Assembly (NCBI GenBank): GCA_019931185.1
Contig: JAINDK010000009.1
Span: 62,001-126,000, forward strand
Direction of reading: 5' to 3'
DNA from: Bryobacter sp. CoA8 C33
GTDB taxonomy: Bacteria; Acidobacteriota; Terriglobia; Bryobacterales; Bryobacteraceae
DNA: 64,000 nt
Shown: piece after piece, positions 63,966 through 64,000 of the stretch
Layout of the letters: each line of letters opens with the position of its first letter
Position numbering within the stretch: position 1 is the stretch's first letter
Notes under the pieces: generated by a model
What the model was told of the DNA's origin: nothing
Databases searched by the model: none
What the model saw: the letters and a program-made list of their open reading frames with translations, nothing else
Position numbers and translations under genes: made by a program

Positions 63966-64000
63966 GTTCGTGTTAAACGTGGTACCAGGGTCGGTCGGCA

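Overview
The window looks like chromosome of an Acidobacteriota bacterium, most likely near the Bryobacterales/Solibacter group. The evidence is two very large Oar-type TonB-dependent receptors with an N-terminal carboxypeptidase-regulatory domain, a PEP-CTERM protein, a DUF5009 acyltransferase-like membrane protein, a hydantoinase-type M20 enzyme and the overall gene mix. This placement is inferred from gene content; no rRNA gene is present. No tRNA, CRISPR array, insertion sequence, integrase or phage gene was seen. Coding density is very high, many neighbours overlap by 4 to 20 bases, and no stretch over about 260 bases lacks a gene. The displayed strand is C-rich (C clearly above G) whichever strand is coding.

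Layout. 0-9 kb: amino-acid permease, a 53-residue basic protein, an HDAC-like deacetylase divergent from malate dehydrogenase, TonB receptor 1, and an AI-2E/HupE-like fused ORF. 9-16.8 kb: a long minus-strand run of a family protein of unknown function, a lactate-racemase-like protein, xseB, a polyprenyl synthase, tlyA, nadK, a dicarboxylate symporter, a phosphodiesterase and tpiA. 16.9-25.1 kb: secreted M28 peptidase with DsbA-like protein, UxaA-type dehydratase, GT39, DUF5009, DUF481 and a small exported protein. 25.2-31.5 kb: TonB receptor 2 followed by a Cache histidine kinase and its LuxR-type regulator. 31.6-37.8 kb: metH, an M20 hydrolase gene interrupted by three in-frame TAA codons, and a PLP decarboxylase.

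37.9-46.1 kb: an orphan regulator divergent from a CpaE-like ATPase, an APH-fold kinase overlapping enolase, a SET-domain methyltransferase with a 38-residue membrane peptide, a family protein of unknown function, and a Gfo/Idh-sugar isomerase-DUF3052-like operon. 46.2-54.7 kb: DUF1385-prfA-prmC, a possible frameshifted small gene, dinB, fabD and an orphan RND pump. 54.6-58.5 kb: zinc-ribbon protein, thiE, two amino-acid permeases and an ABM enzyme. 58.5-64 kb: a broken kinase/ankyrin chimera, an AhpD-like protein, a secreted nuclease with a PEP-CTERM neighbour, and an AIM24-family protein. Bases 63966-64000 hold no recognisable feature.

The most unusual observations are the M20 gene with three TAA codons in an otherwise intact 421-codon frame; the AI-2E/HupE fusion that one base would resolve into two overlapping genes; the kinase/ankyrin chimera; -10-like hexamers 6-9 bases from several start codons, suggesting leaderless mRNAs; and the SET/small-membrane-peptide pair. 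I did not find a clear multi-gene defence or biosynthetic system.
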